From contig NW_026251413.1 of NCBI RefSeq assembly GCF_025118155.1, positions 62,001-126,000 of the forward strand: 64,000 nt of DNA, read 5' to 3'. Of this stretch, positions 25,520-36,500 are shown piece by piece. Position numbers and translations under genes: made by a program. Position 1 is the stretch's first letter, and every line of letters begins with the position of its first letter. The notes beneath the pieces are model-generated. The model did no database searches, was not told where the DNA came from, and saw only the letters and a list, made by a program, of their open reading frames with translations. This DNA is from Cokeromyces recurvatus (taxonomy: Eukaryota; Mucoromycota; Mucoromycetes; Mucorales; Mucoraceae).

Positions 25520-25829
25520 ATGCAACAAAATAGACTTACAAAAGAAGAATACCGTCAAGCTAAAGATCTAGATGCTGCACGTAAAGCTGGTACAGCGCCA
25601 CCAGAAGTAGATGAAGAAGGCAATGAGATCAATCCTCATACCCCACAGTTCATGTTAAAGGCACCATGGTATGTTGATACCGGTAAAGTGTCTTTAAAAC
25701 ATCAACGAGCACCAGAAAAACGTAAAGGACCAAAATTTACTGCTGACGATAATTATTGGTATGCAAGAGGAAAGAGAGCTGTAAGTATTATGAATTTTTT
25801 ATTTTTATTTTTTGCTTCTATACTTACTC

Positions 25830-25860
<31 letters not shown>

Positions 25861-26967
25861 AGGGCCCCGCAGCTACAAAGTATCGTAAAGGAGCATGTGA
25901 GAATTGTGGAGCAATGACGCATAAAACAAAAGATTGTGTTGAACGCCCCCGTAAGAAAGGAGCTAAATGGACAGGAGAAAACATCAAGGCAGATGAAATC
26001 ATTCAAGAAGTAGATTTAGATTGGGATGAAAAACGAGATCGATGGAATGGTTATGATCCAAGAGAACACGATAAAGTAATTGAAGAATATAATAGAGTCG
26101 AAGAAGCAAGAAGAAAAGCAAAGGCATCTGAATTGGATAAACAGGGTCCTACAACAACCTCAGAGGCGAAAAAGATTGCAGGCATTTCTGATGATGAAGA
26201 TGAAGAAGATGATGATAAATATGCAGATGGAGCAGATATGCCAGGTCAGCATGTTAATCAAAAGACAAGAACAACGATTCGTAATTTGAGAATTCGAGAA
26301 GATACAGCCAAATATTTGTTAAATCTGGATACAGAATCAGCCTTTTATGATCCAAAGACACGTTCAATGCGTGAAAACCCACTAAAAGACGTACAAGATG
26401 ATACTATTGGATACGCTGGTGATAACTTTGTTAGACATACAGGTGAAGCACCAGAATTGGCTAAAGTTCAATTATTCGCATGGCAAGCAGCAGAAAGAGG
26501 TAATGAGATACATCTTCAAGCTAATCCTACACAAGCTGCACTTTTGCATAAAGAATATGAATCCAAGAAAGATCAAGTAAGAGAGAGAACACAAAAGAGT
26601 ATTTTAGAAAAATATGGAGGAGAGGAATACCTTGAAGCACCACCCAAAGAATTATTATTAGCTCAAAATGAAAATTATGTAGAATATTCAAGAACGGGTA
26701 GAGTTATTAAAGGACAGGAAAGAGCAAAAGCTAAATCTAAATATGAAGAAGATGGTAAGATAAGATATAAAAGAAGTTATAATATATTATATTCATGTAC
26801 AATCTTTTTCTATATTAGTGCTTATTAATAATCATACTTCAGTTTGGGGATCTTACTGGTCAGAAGGACAATGGGGATATAAATGCTGTCGATCCAATAT
26901 AAGAAATTCATATTGTACAGGACAAGCTGGTATTGAAGCACAAAAAGCATCTTTACTTCTTAAATAA
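25520..26967 (+). CDS. SLU7: Pre-mRNA splicing factor SLU7
   Basis: Second-step splicing factor involved in 3' splice-site choice. Three exons (25520..25780, 25863..26754, 26843..26967), 425 residues. N-terminal features include [19 protein letters not shown] and [16 protein letters not shown], then a CCHC zinc knuckle [14 protein letters not shown] (99-112) followed by [13 protein letters not shown], the SLU7 signature. [17 protein letters not shown] and an acidic segment ([15 protein letters not shown]) follow. The region [24 protein letters not shown] is also typical. Exon 3 supplies [16 protein letters not shown] and the C-terminus. A 22-nt poly(T) plus poly(A) run sits in intron 1 right against the acceptor. 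Reading through that intron gives a spurious alternative start, which I rejected. Confidence 0.95.
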
Positions 26968-27729
26968 ATATGATCTATCAATTAGATAGTTTTTAATCTC
27001 TATGTATACACTGTATATTATTAGTTTGTGGGAGGGTAAAAAAAAAAAAAAGAGCTTATTATTGAGTACTATGATGTAATATCTATTATAATCAGGTACA
27101 AGATCATTCGATACATTATAAGAATGAATAACGATAAATAAATAGAAATAAACAAGTATTAATCCTCTTTTAACTGTGTGTGTATGAATGTATATATTAG
27201 ACAATTTATAGTAGACTCCATAATTTTGAGTTATTTTAAGTCAGATTACATAATAAATATTCATTTATAAAAAAAAAAAAAAAAAAAAAAAATCACCCTA
27301 TTCTTAATGAGTAAGTTTATTATGCAAAATGAAATAGAAATGACTATATACGCAAAATGATTGGCTAACATATTTAATGCTTACATTTTATGACTTACAG
27401 CCATCAAATAAGATAAAAATTCAACAAGTGAAAAAGAAACGATATCTACTATTGCTTACACATGCATATATTAAATTTATTATCATACATATACACATAT
27501 AAATGTTAATTAGATAAGAGTTATGCTAATCCATGCAAACAAGTAGTAAAAAAATTATTCCCACTCATTTCTCCGCTTGAAAAAGCTATTTTTTTTTTTT
27601 TTTTTTTTTTTAAATGCTGCTGTTATAGCCCCCCAGTTGGCTAATAGCTTTGTATTTCAAATGTAATATGTTTTTTTTTTTTCATTCTTTTTTTTTCCTC
27701 TTTTTCTTTGATTATTTTTTTTTATTAAA
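26968..27729. other. Intergenic region between SLU7 and the SAP-domain gene
   Basis: 762 bp of AT-rich DNA with poly(A) at 27269-27292, poly(T) at 27591-27611 and pyrimidine-rich DNA (TTTTTTCCTCTTTTTC) just upstream of the next ATG. Nothing coding was identified. Confidence 0.6.
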
Positions 27730-29182
27730 ATGGAAGATATAAACGATTACTGGAAAGTTTTGGATTATCCGCCTTTATTTACTACTGTTGATTGGAATGA
27801 AAATCAACCTTCTTCTACTCATAATACATTTATACCCATGGAAATTAATCAACAAAAGATAGCTCCACCGTTTCAAAGAAGACGCAGTTCTTCTGTTGAT
27901 TTACCTGTAAATCCATTTTATTCAAGCAGATTTAATAATAATTTAACAATACAAGAAGAGGAAAAACCGATAATAAAGCAGGAAGAAATAGATGTAAAAT
28001 ATGCTTCTTTTTTTTTTGCAAATAGCTTTTTTTTTCTAATAATTATATATTTGTGTATGTTTTAGGCTCTTGATTTATCTACTTCAACCAATAATTTACA
28101 TGTAGTTTCAAATACATCACCTTCTTTATCTACTTGCTCTTCAAATAATAAGGATGAACATATGACTTCAACTTCTTCTTTAAAAGATCATAATATGCAA
28201 CAACCTCAAATTAAAATTCAATACCCTCCTAGTCCTCCTACTTCACAACAACAAAAGACACTAATTACTTCTACCTATTTTCCTGAATTACCTCGAACTT
28301 CTTTTCATGATTTAGGAAAACAACTAAGACAACATACAAAAAGAAGAAGATCTTCTTCTCTACCTCCTGCCTTTCATGCTACTAACAAGCATCAACAAAA
28401 ACCACCTGCCCCCATCGTTTTTACTCAAATTCAAGTGACTGATCCTACTCCTATACAACATACTCAAAAGGCTGCTAAAGTAGAAGTCCCTCCTATTGCT
28501 ATTGAACGTGTTCCAAAAAAGAAAGCACAGCAAATGAATGAATCCACTATACCTATTGATCCTATCTTGAAACAAAAAAATTGGACGAAAAATTAATCCG
28601 ATTAAACTTTGATGATGTGACAGTAGCAGAATTAAAAGAAGTGCTAAAGGAACGTGGATTATGTACGATAGGTAAAAAAGCAATCTTAATTCATCGTCTA
28701 AAGGATGCTCGTAATCAACTGTTAACAAGGTTGAAACCGCCTACACCTCCTAGAGATCATTTAACGATATCAGCGTCACCTGCTATACAAGGATTAGCTG
28801 ATATGACGATTCATTCACCTAATCTTTTTTCACCTATTATAGAAGATTCGACAAATTTATCGACTACTTCTTCTTCATCTTATAACACAGCAATAGATCA
28901 TCAACTTCAAAATGGTTATGAAAATGACATGAATATTAATAGTAAATATTATATAAATATTCTATTTATTTAATTTTTTTTTTTTTTGTTAATAATAATC
29001 ATGTTATAGATTTATTTGATTTCGATACAATTTTGGATAGCAACGCTATTTTATTTCCCCCATCACAGCAAGACCAGGAACAACGACAAGGCTGGTCCAA
29101 TCACAACAATACAACTACTAATCCATCTACTACTGATTGGAATCAAGATACACTTGAACACTTTTTAGCTGATTTAGTTTAA
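27730..29182 (+). CDS. SAP-domain nuclear protein, with an apparent frameshift at an A7 run
   Basis: Probably a chromatin- or DNA-binding regulator. The SAP domain (LNFDDVTVAELKEVLKERG, then GKKAILIHRLKDA) is a two-helix DNA-binding motif. Exons 27730..27993, 28066..28941 and 29010..29182 splice cleanly, but the frame changes once at the A7 run 28574-28580. Before it the frame ends at a TAA (28594-28596); after it the SAP domain starts. One additional A would make 438 codons including the stop. The N-terminal half is Ser/Pro/Gln-rich with RRRSSS phospho-like motifs, and the C-terminus WNQDTLEHFLADLV resembles an acidic-hydrophobic activation helix. The break may be a sequencing indel, a genuine mutation or slippage. 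The function is inferred from the SAP domain only. The 3' end overlaps LIP2 by 9 bp. Confidence 0.78.
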
Positions 29183-29577
29183 ATATACTTGATTTAATTG
29201 TATTGGCACTAATGGTTTACGAAATAAAGTCTCAAAACTTTTTACTAAATTAGGTATCACATCTTTAGGTGATAGATTTAAATTAGTTTCTTTTGATATA
29301 GACGTAGTTCCTTTATCTTCTAATCCACAAGGAATAATTTGTTTAAACCAATCAAGGTCCACATTACAATTAAGAGCAAATCCATGACTACTAACATAGC
29401 GTTGTAAATGTATACCCAAAGCAGCTATTTTATCATTTTCTCTTATCCAAACACCTGTATTTTCAGTTGTACTTGCTTTAATGCCATATTTAGCACAACA
29501 ATCAATTACTGTTTTTTCTAAACTAGATACATAACATTTGACATTAAGCTTATTGGTGATGTTAGTTTTTTTTTTTT

Positions 29578-29624
<47 letters not shown>

Positions 29625-30038
29625 CATGTATAGATATACCTGATAATCTCGAATATCTAGAATGGGGTAAGCAATCAATTGCCCTGGTCCATGAAATGTA
29701 ATTTGTCCTCCTCGCATTGTTTCATAATAATCAGCACCTAAACTCTTTAAACGCTCTATTTCCTCTTGTTTACTATCACGTATTCTTCTACCTGCAGTAT
29801 AAGTTGGAGTATGTTCCAAGAAGCAAATCAAGTCTGCAGGCACTTTTGTTTTTAATTTTTTTTGTGTTATTTTATGACGTCTTGATACTAAATAAGACTG
29901 TAACTTTAAAGCCTCATCATACTTTACTAAACCTGGTAATACTAAGTAACCTATGGGTTCTTGATTTAAAGGTTTAGCTATAGGTAATTGTTGACATGTT
30001 GAATAGAATCTTTGTTGAATAACTGGAAAAAATCTCAT
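29174..30038 (-). CDS. LIP2: Mitochondrial lipoyl(octanoyl) transferase
   Basis: Transfers octanoate from acyl-carrier protein to lipoate-dependent proteins, the first step of mitochondrial lipoylation (LipB/Lip2 family). Two exons (30038..29640 and 29548..29174), 257 residues. The N-terminus MRFFPVIQQRFYSTCQQ is Arg-containing, lacks acids and looks like a presequence. Family motifs are FLEHTPTYTAGRR, RGGQITFHGPGQLIAYPI, the catalytic lysine in KIAALGIH, HGFALNCNVDL, and the catalytic cysteine in IIPCGL, followed by TSI. The single intron contains poly(T) and a (TTA)n microsatellite. The gene is convergent with the SAP-domain gene; the two coding regions share the last 9 bp (29174-29182), with both stop codons inside the overlap. 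Confidence 0.95.
29567..29620. repeat. Poly(T) plus (TTA)n microsatellite in the LIP2 intron
   Basis: About 23 T residues followed by about ten TTA units, within the LIP2 intron 29549..29639. Length is probably polymorphic. Confidence 0.9.
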
Positions 30039-31206
30039 GTTTCGTAAGATTTAAGAAAAAAAAAAAGGTAGCAAGGGTAGTAGTAATAACTTTTTTATTT
30101 AATTTTAAAATAATGGAGGAGAGGAAAAAAATGCGGTGTAATAATTCTAATTGGATGGTCAGCTATAATAATTATTACAGCAAAGTACAATGGGACATAA
30201 AGTGTATAAATCATTAAGCCTTATTGACTCCTTTTCTCTTATATAGATTATTATAATATATCTTTTTTTTTTTTTGTTTGAATTAGCTACTTCTAAGACG
30301 AAGGTATCCAAGCTATTGAGTAACGTTAAAATAGTCTATTTTTTTTCTATTACAATCTTTTCAAAACACTACACAACTAATTCAAGGTGTTACATTCTAT
30401 GATTTATAACTATTAGATGACCATTATGCTTGTAACGACTATACCAACAAAAATGACAATCATCTATTCAATATTTCACACAAGTTGAAACATCTTTCTA
30501 CTAATTTCATGTCAAAAGCTAAAGACAATGATTCATTATTTCCCTTGACAGAACATAAATTTGATGTTGTGTACATAAAAGACGAATGTTGAAAATGATC
30601 ACCTCAAAAAGAAGAGTGGATGACTTTTCCAATTCCACAATGGATAATATGTATTTGGTTCTTCAGTGGGGATAGGTAGCAATTGTAACCGTCGCAATTT
30701 TAGCTCTTTTAAAAATATTTCTGTAAGTTACTTATATTCCTTATTGTGGTCGTCAGCATGATATCTGAGCTATGAAATAGACAAGATACAAAAATAAAAA
30801 AAAAAGTAAAAAGAACTAGAAAGTAATCAGATGCAAAAGTAAATTGATTTTTATTAAGTTCTAGAAGTACTTCTTTATAAATACTTTTTCAAAATAACTG
30901 ACTTCGTAAAATAAGAAATATAAGTGTCACTTGAAATAGACATTCTTGATTTGGGTTGTTCTTTACAGCTATAATTATGTATATCTGATAATCGATCTAT
31001 GATGTTATCAAACTATTATTATTGGTTTGATATAAATCTGATGTGTAAATATAATTAGTAATTTAGTCATCTAAAATAAGTATAAATAAGTGAGATTCAG
31101 AATCATACGTCTATAAGGCTGGATCACAACAGTCAGTATTCGACACTTACACTGTTTTTCATGGCATCACCCATCATAGTTTTTAATATACGTTTATAAG
31201 TATTTG
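30039..31206. other. Intergenic/accessory region left of the direct repeats
   Basis: AT-rich spacer. A frame at about 30415-30592 reads LDDHYACNDYTNKNDNHLFN ... PLTEHKFDVVYIKDEC before stopping, and continues after two stops as SPQKEEWMTFPIPQWI. It resembles coding sequence in composition and may be a decayed exon, but I recognise no family. The remainder has no supported feature. Confidence 0.45.
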
Positions 31207-31469
31207 GGGTCACTTGAAAATGGAACATAGACTACCAATACAGTGTATAAAGTAAGTTAACAGCAGCCTTATGAACTTTTTTATGAACGCATTGGGTTCC
31301 ATTCAGCTACATCTGCAACTGTTAGAGCCTTACGAACACGTATAAGAACACATTGGGTCACTTGAAAACAAAGCATAGACTACCAATATAGTGTACAAAG
31401 TAAGTTAACAGCAACCTTATGAACTTTTTTATGAACGCATTGGGTTCCATTCAGCTACATCTGCCACTG
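31207..31469. repeat. Direct repeat, two ~115-bp copies 148 bp apart
   Basis: Copy 1 is 31207..31321 and copy 2 is 31355..31469. They share GGGTCACTTGAAAA, CATAGACTACCAATA, AAAGTAAGTTAACAGCA and GAACGCATTGGGTTCCATTC in the same order with few mismatches and a constant 148-bp offset. The 33-bp linker (31322-31354) also ends in a partial copy of the ACGCATTGGGT motif (ACACATTGGGT). No coding sequence is visible inside. Confidence 0.85.
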
Positions 31470-31478
31470 CAAAAAGTT

Positions 31479-31515
31479 GGCGTACGACGTATAAAAGTAC
31501 CATACGTCGTACGCC
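31479..31515. repeat. Perfect 14-bp inverted repeat, 9-nt loop
   Basis: Arm 31479-31492 (GGCGTACGACGTAT) is exactly complementary to arm 31502-31515 (ATACGTCGTACGCC). It is GC-rich in an AT-rich region and begins 10 bp after the second direct repeat. Possible transposon terminus, cruciform or protein-binding site. Confidence 0.85.
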
Positions 31516-32607
31516 ACAATTTAAGCTGCAATTTTTTTTTTAATTGTTTATTTTTACTAATTTTTAATATAAAACTTCCAAATAAAAAATATATATTATG
31601 TTTAATATACTATCATAGAATAAATATATCCAAAAAAAAGACATTTCTATTGCTAATATTCATTATTTTTTTAATGTTTAAATTTACAGCTATTTTGGCT
31701 GTGTTTTTTTTTACAGGGAGAGAAAAAAAAAGGGGGGGTAATCACACTATTTGCATTGTGAAATTACAAAAATGGATCTATAGATAATCATATGATCATA
31801 GGGAAAGTTAAGAAAATTACTATCTTTCCACATTCATTGTTATTTCTTTTTTATTCTTTTAGATTAATACTTATTTACTATTATTTTATTTTCTATAGAT
31901 ATTTATTATATTCAAGGTAGTATAAAGATTTAGAATATCCTTATTAACGAATTTATACTGACCAGTTTTATTTTTCTTTCTTAGCAAAAGAGTCTTGTTT
32001 ATGTTGGTAGTAGCTTTTTCTACTTTTTATACAGAGCATTTTTCAGTGATATATTAAAGGTAAGATAACAACTATTGTTCATATTAACACATATACTGAC
32101 TTGTCTATTATCATTAATCAAACACGTTTTAAACAGGTAAATAAATGTATATATAAAGGTAAAATAAAACATAACATTTATCTGTTAATTCCAAAAGTAT
32201 ACTTTCTTTGTCTAATATAAGATATACCAACCTTACCTTTTATTCGGTAAGCATTTTATTCTTTTGAATACCAATACTCTTTTTTATTTTTTTATTTACT
32301 AACTAATCAATTTTGTTTATTATAGATTGTTTATTTTTATTCTGTTTAACTGCTATAATTTAGCTTCCTAGACCCCTATCATTATTATCTCTGTCTTTTT
32401 CTCTTATTTATTTGTATCTATTTACTGCGTAATTGTACTATTTCTATTTAAAGATGCAAAGGTAAGTGCAATCGTATTTTCTATTATTAATTGCAAGAAA
32501 TATCCTTTTGTTTATTATTATTTCAAAAGCAATTTATTCTGCAAAATACCAATGATGGTTCATGTTTTTCAAAGAAATAGCCAATCAAATGTAAAAAGTT
32601 ATACGTT

Positions 32608-32706
32608 GTACGTATAGTACGCCGTATATATGTGGTACGTTCGTACTGCATATACCAGCGTACTATATTGCGTACGCGCGTACGCTGTTTAGTACTCCAT
32701 ACGTAC
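32608..32706. promoter_or_regulatory. GTAC-rich palindromic cluster upstream of the lineage-specific gene
   Basis: Nine GTAC tetramers occur in 99 bp, many within CGTACG. A perfect 16-bp palindrome GCGTACGCGCGTACGC lies at 32670-32685. The cluster ends 51 bp before the ATG at 32758. It could be an array of binding sites for a regulator, or the subterminal region of a DNA transposon whose other end is the inverted repeat at 31479-31515, which uses the same CGTACG words. Interpretation is inference. Confidence 0.5.
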
Positions 32707-32757
32707 GACGGACAAATTTTTTTATATATATAAAAAAAAAATTATAAATAGATCCAA

Positions 32758-34173
32758 ATGGATTTATTCAGGGTTGACTGGAGTGATTTAATGATGCTAA
32801 GAAAAGCAGTAAGTCATATATAATAGTTTAGTATGTGCTTGTAAGAATTGAGCACTTTATATGTAGCTTATAGTTTTAAAAAGAAATAAAAAGAGAGTCG
32901 CAGAAGAAATGAATAAACATTCTGATTCTATTGGATCCACTATGGTAATGTGATGAACTCAATATATTCTCAAAAGATAGAAATCAACATCACTCTTTCT
33001 TTAGTCTCGCAGTCTTTCAAGCAAGGATGTTTTTGCATTTTCAACTGATACAAAAATTAGCAACATAATCTATAAGCAGGCCGTGGAAGCAGCAAGATGC
33101 AAGCTAACTTACACAAAGGACTTAAGCAAGCAGGAGTTAGTGTTTAAATAGTTTGAACTGAATAAGGCATTAACAGTTTTTTCCATAGTTTGTTGTACTT
33201 TCGTATCTTAGATTTTAGCCTGAAAAAAGAGGTCAACCCTTTACTTACTGTGTTTAATGAGACTGATTACAATAGGTTCAAAGCTGAATTTACTACAAAA
33301 ATACCAATAAGTGCTTATGCTGGAAACACTTCCAAAAGATACTTGACTAGAGTTGAAGGAACAGAAAACAAGAAGCAGATGATAAAACTTATCAAAGAAG
33401 AAGTTATGACTATAAGTGATACTAAAAATAGCCAAAAGAAGCTTTGGGTGTTGAAGGTGATGAAACTGTTTTATGTCACTCTTACTTCTTCAGACTTTGC
33501 AAACGAAGATTCTTATCTGTATTTTGTCCTCTCTCCAATCTTTAAAAATTTGCTACTTAACCATCCTCGTAATTGCCTCATTTTTGGAGAAGTAAACTTG
33601 AAGGCTAAAGCTATTGAAGTTAATCGATACTTGGACGAAGACGAGAGAAGTTTTACTGGACCAAAGATTGACCTCATTATCAAAGACAAGAAGTACAACT
33701 TAGAAATTATGATAGTAGAAGTTTCCGGCCCGCCACAAAAAGTAAATCGAACACACTTTCTGGAAGATAGGAACAAGATAGCCAAAAACCTAAAAGCCAT
33801 GTTCAAGCATATTGTTTCAAAAATGGAAGTTCTGTCTGTAACTCTTATCAGGAAACTTAAGCTGTACGGGCTTCAGTTCTACAACAACAAAGTATTTATC
33901 TACAGTTTATCTAAGCCATGTGTTTATAGCTATGTGTTTGTCAAGGACTTTGAATTCTCTACTCTGGGTGAATTTTCAATTTTAAAACAATCTATGCCAA
34001 CATTCTTTAAGAACTTTTCTGCTATTAGCCATTTGATTGAAGCAACACATGACGTTCTCGACGAAATATTCTCTATTGACGAAAATCAGGAAGTTCTTGA
34101 AGAAAGTAGCGAAGATCCAAGCCCTCATGTGTCGCCCCGCAAAAAACAAAAAGCAAGAGCTGAAGAAAAGTAG
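32758..34173 (+). CDS. Lineage-specific protein with PD-(D/E)XK-nuclease-like core (copy A)
   Basis: Four exons (32758..32808, 32867..32944, 33005..33135, 33189..34173), 414 residues, all with good splice sites. I recognise it only as a type of protein frequent in Mucorales genomes, without a described function. The central region has a helix with SPIFKNLL (about residue 203), an acidic strand FGEVN, GPKIDLII (about 243) and IVEVSGPP (about 263), followed by DRNKIAKNLKAMF. This E / D / E-x-(S) order resembles a PD-(D/E)XK nuclease core whose final lysine is replaced. The same order occurs in the gene at 53766-55658. The C-terminus SPRKKQKARAEEK is a likely nuclear localisation signal. The gene sits at the end of a repeat-rich island, directly after a GTAC cluster. 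Nuclease function is inference. Confidence 0.72.
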
Positions 34174-34511
34174 GACCTGAAATATTTTTTTATTGTAGTC
34201 ATATAGTGCCTCAATATACCCTAATAAAAACGATCTGTATATATTATGTTATAAAGCAGCTTCAATATCTTTACTTTTATAATCTCTATATGTTTTAATA
34301 AAGTGCTTGTCTTGAAAAAGTTGTATTGCAATTACGGAAATAATTCTAATAGAATTATTGGTGAAATACAATGTGTAAATAAAAAGAGTTGAGTAGTATA
34401 AATGATATTTATAGGGTGTAAACAATTGCATATCATCAACATTAAAATGTATTATCTATTTAGTTGGTGTTTCATCATTTGAAAACATTGGTAATAACAA
34501 ATAAGAGTAAA

Positions 34512-34542
<31 letters not shown>

Positions 34543-36199
34543 AATACAGAAAATCTGTTATGATCTTTTATTGAGAATTAAAATCTGATAATTGAAAGGT
34601 TTTCTTTTTTTTTAAAAAAAAATAATCAGATCTTTTTATACCTTTTAACAAATATCTCTTATCGTTATCGTAATCTTATATTTATTAAAAATAGTTGGTC
34701 CAAAGAATAATCTAAGTTTGGTATCTAAGGTGTAACCTTAATTCAGCCAAATTAAACACCAGCGTACACTACTATTTGATACGGTTTGTTTCTTCAGGCA
34801 CCATACCTTGACACAATTAGTTTAATTTCCTTCTTTCGCTAGAAGAATATACTGCCATATTATAAGACTAGTATGATAAAAATATTGAGAGAGAGAGAGT
34901 TGTTAGTAACATAATCTTGACGATGATGTTATTATTGGTCAAATATGATATATAACTATTCCAATTAACTATGCTTAATCGCGTGGTATTGTCTACTTGT
35001 CTTGAGCTTTGAATATTGCTTTATTTAAGCTTATTAATTGTGATATAAATTACAAATAATAAATAAACGATATCATTAACATAAAAAGATATATATTAGT
35101 AAGTTATCTTTATATTCTATAAGCTTCATATTGATTTTATTTTCCTGCATGATGTATCATAAGCTTACTTTAAATAATATTAAGTATAAAATGTAAACCA
35201 TATATCTCATTGATAAACTTTCTTTTATAATAAAAGTATATGCTAAACAAAGATTATATCAAGCTTATATGGAATGTAACATATAATGTTTATTCAATCA
35301 AGTATTCAGAATATCATTTCTAATTCAACACTATCAAAAATCATTTCGCCTTTAAAAGCTTTTTTTTTGTCTTGGAATCTTGATTTGTTTGATTTTTTTT
35401 TTAAGATAGCCAATATCATTGATATAACTTTAGTAAAAGCAGTGTTTTCTCGAATAAAAATTGTCTGGTTTGACAGCCTCGTCAAACTCCTTATATGATA
35501 TCTAACAAAGAATAGAAATGAAAAATACTGTACAACCTTTTTGATAATACCAGCAAAAGTAAACTTATTCAGCACACTTAATTTGGGTATATATATATAA
35601 ATATATATCAACTTTAAAATATCGCTGTTATGATATTTGATATATGAATCTGTTTAGTTTTAGAGAATAAGACGAAAAGTAAGAAATGAGTCACATCAAG
35701 ATCCTTTATGAATATAATGTAGCCACTGTATTCATTCTTTTTGACTACGATTTTGTTATTATCCCAAATATCCAACTCGACCAGTCACCCTTCTTTTTAT
35801 TATTATTGTTATACCTGACTAAGTAATAGAAATCATAACACTATTATTACTTTCTTGGGCAGAAGAAGACGACAATTCTCGGAAGACCTCCCTCTCTCTC
35901 TCTCTCTCTCTCCACTACTATAAGCAGCAGTAGCGTTACAAAACAATATATATATATATTTGTATAGATTATTATACATTTCAACTAGCCAACAAAATAA
36001 TACTACTCGTAATGATGAGAACTAATAAGCGAGTCATCAAAACATGATACAAGGGCTCAATTACCATGTTTCACTACTGTTTATTTTGGAACAAGTTCTC
36101 CTAGTATAACTGTATTGATATAAGAAAATCTTCATATTTGACCATCTCACTTACTATTGGCCTCCAAGACTTTGAAAAAATTTGCATTGTCTCTCTTTT

Positions 36200-36230
<31 letters not shown>

Positions 36231-36270
36231 CAACTCACTCATTCCTCCACCAAATTTTATATATATATAC

Positions 36271-36309
<39 letters not shown>

Positions 36310-36500
36310 CATTTTTAAACGAAAAAAATACTATATTATAAATATGTATGCATCTTTTTTTTATGATTTTGGTTTTTTTGTATTATTTAATGTATCTTCA
36401 TCTTCCATACCACGCTTGTTATTATTGCTATGATCACTACTTAAATAAATAAACAAATAAATAAATAAATAAAAACAAGACATAATTTATACAATATACT
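34174..36500. other. Intergenic region (2.3 kb)
   Basis: AT-rich DNA with poly(A) followed by (GA)n at 34508-34541, a CT microsatellite at about 35890-35912, poly(T) at 36203-36230, and CATA/TA repeats at about 36267-36302. No coding frame with convincing composition. The last 80 bp contain AATAAATA repeats that may hold the polyadenylation signals of the minus-strand MADS gene. Confidence 0.6.

Noticed and set aside
25812..25862. Possible SLU7 start or exon reading through a poly(T)/poly(A) run (Phe/Lys-rich)
   Set aside because: It is intron 1 of SLU7; GTAAGT at 25781 and AAAAG at 25862 join conserved SLU7 sequence in frame.
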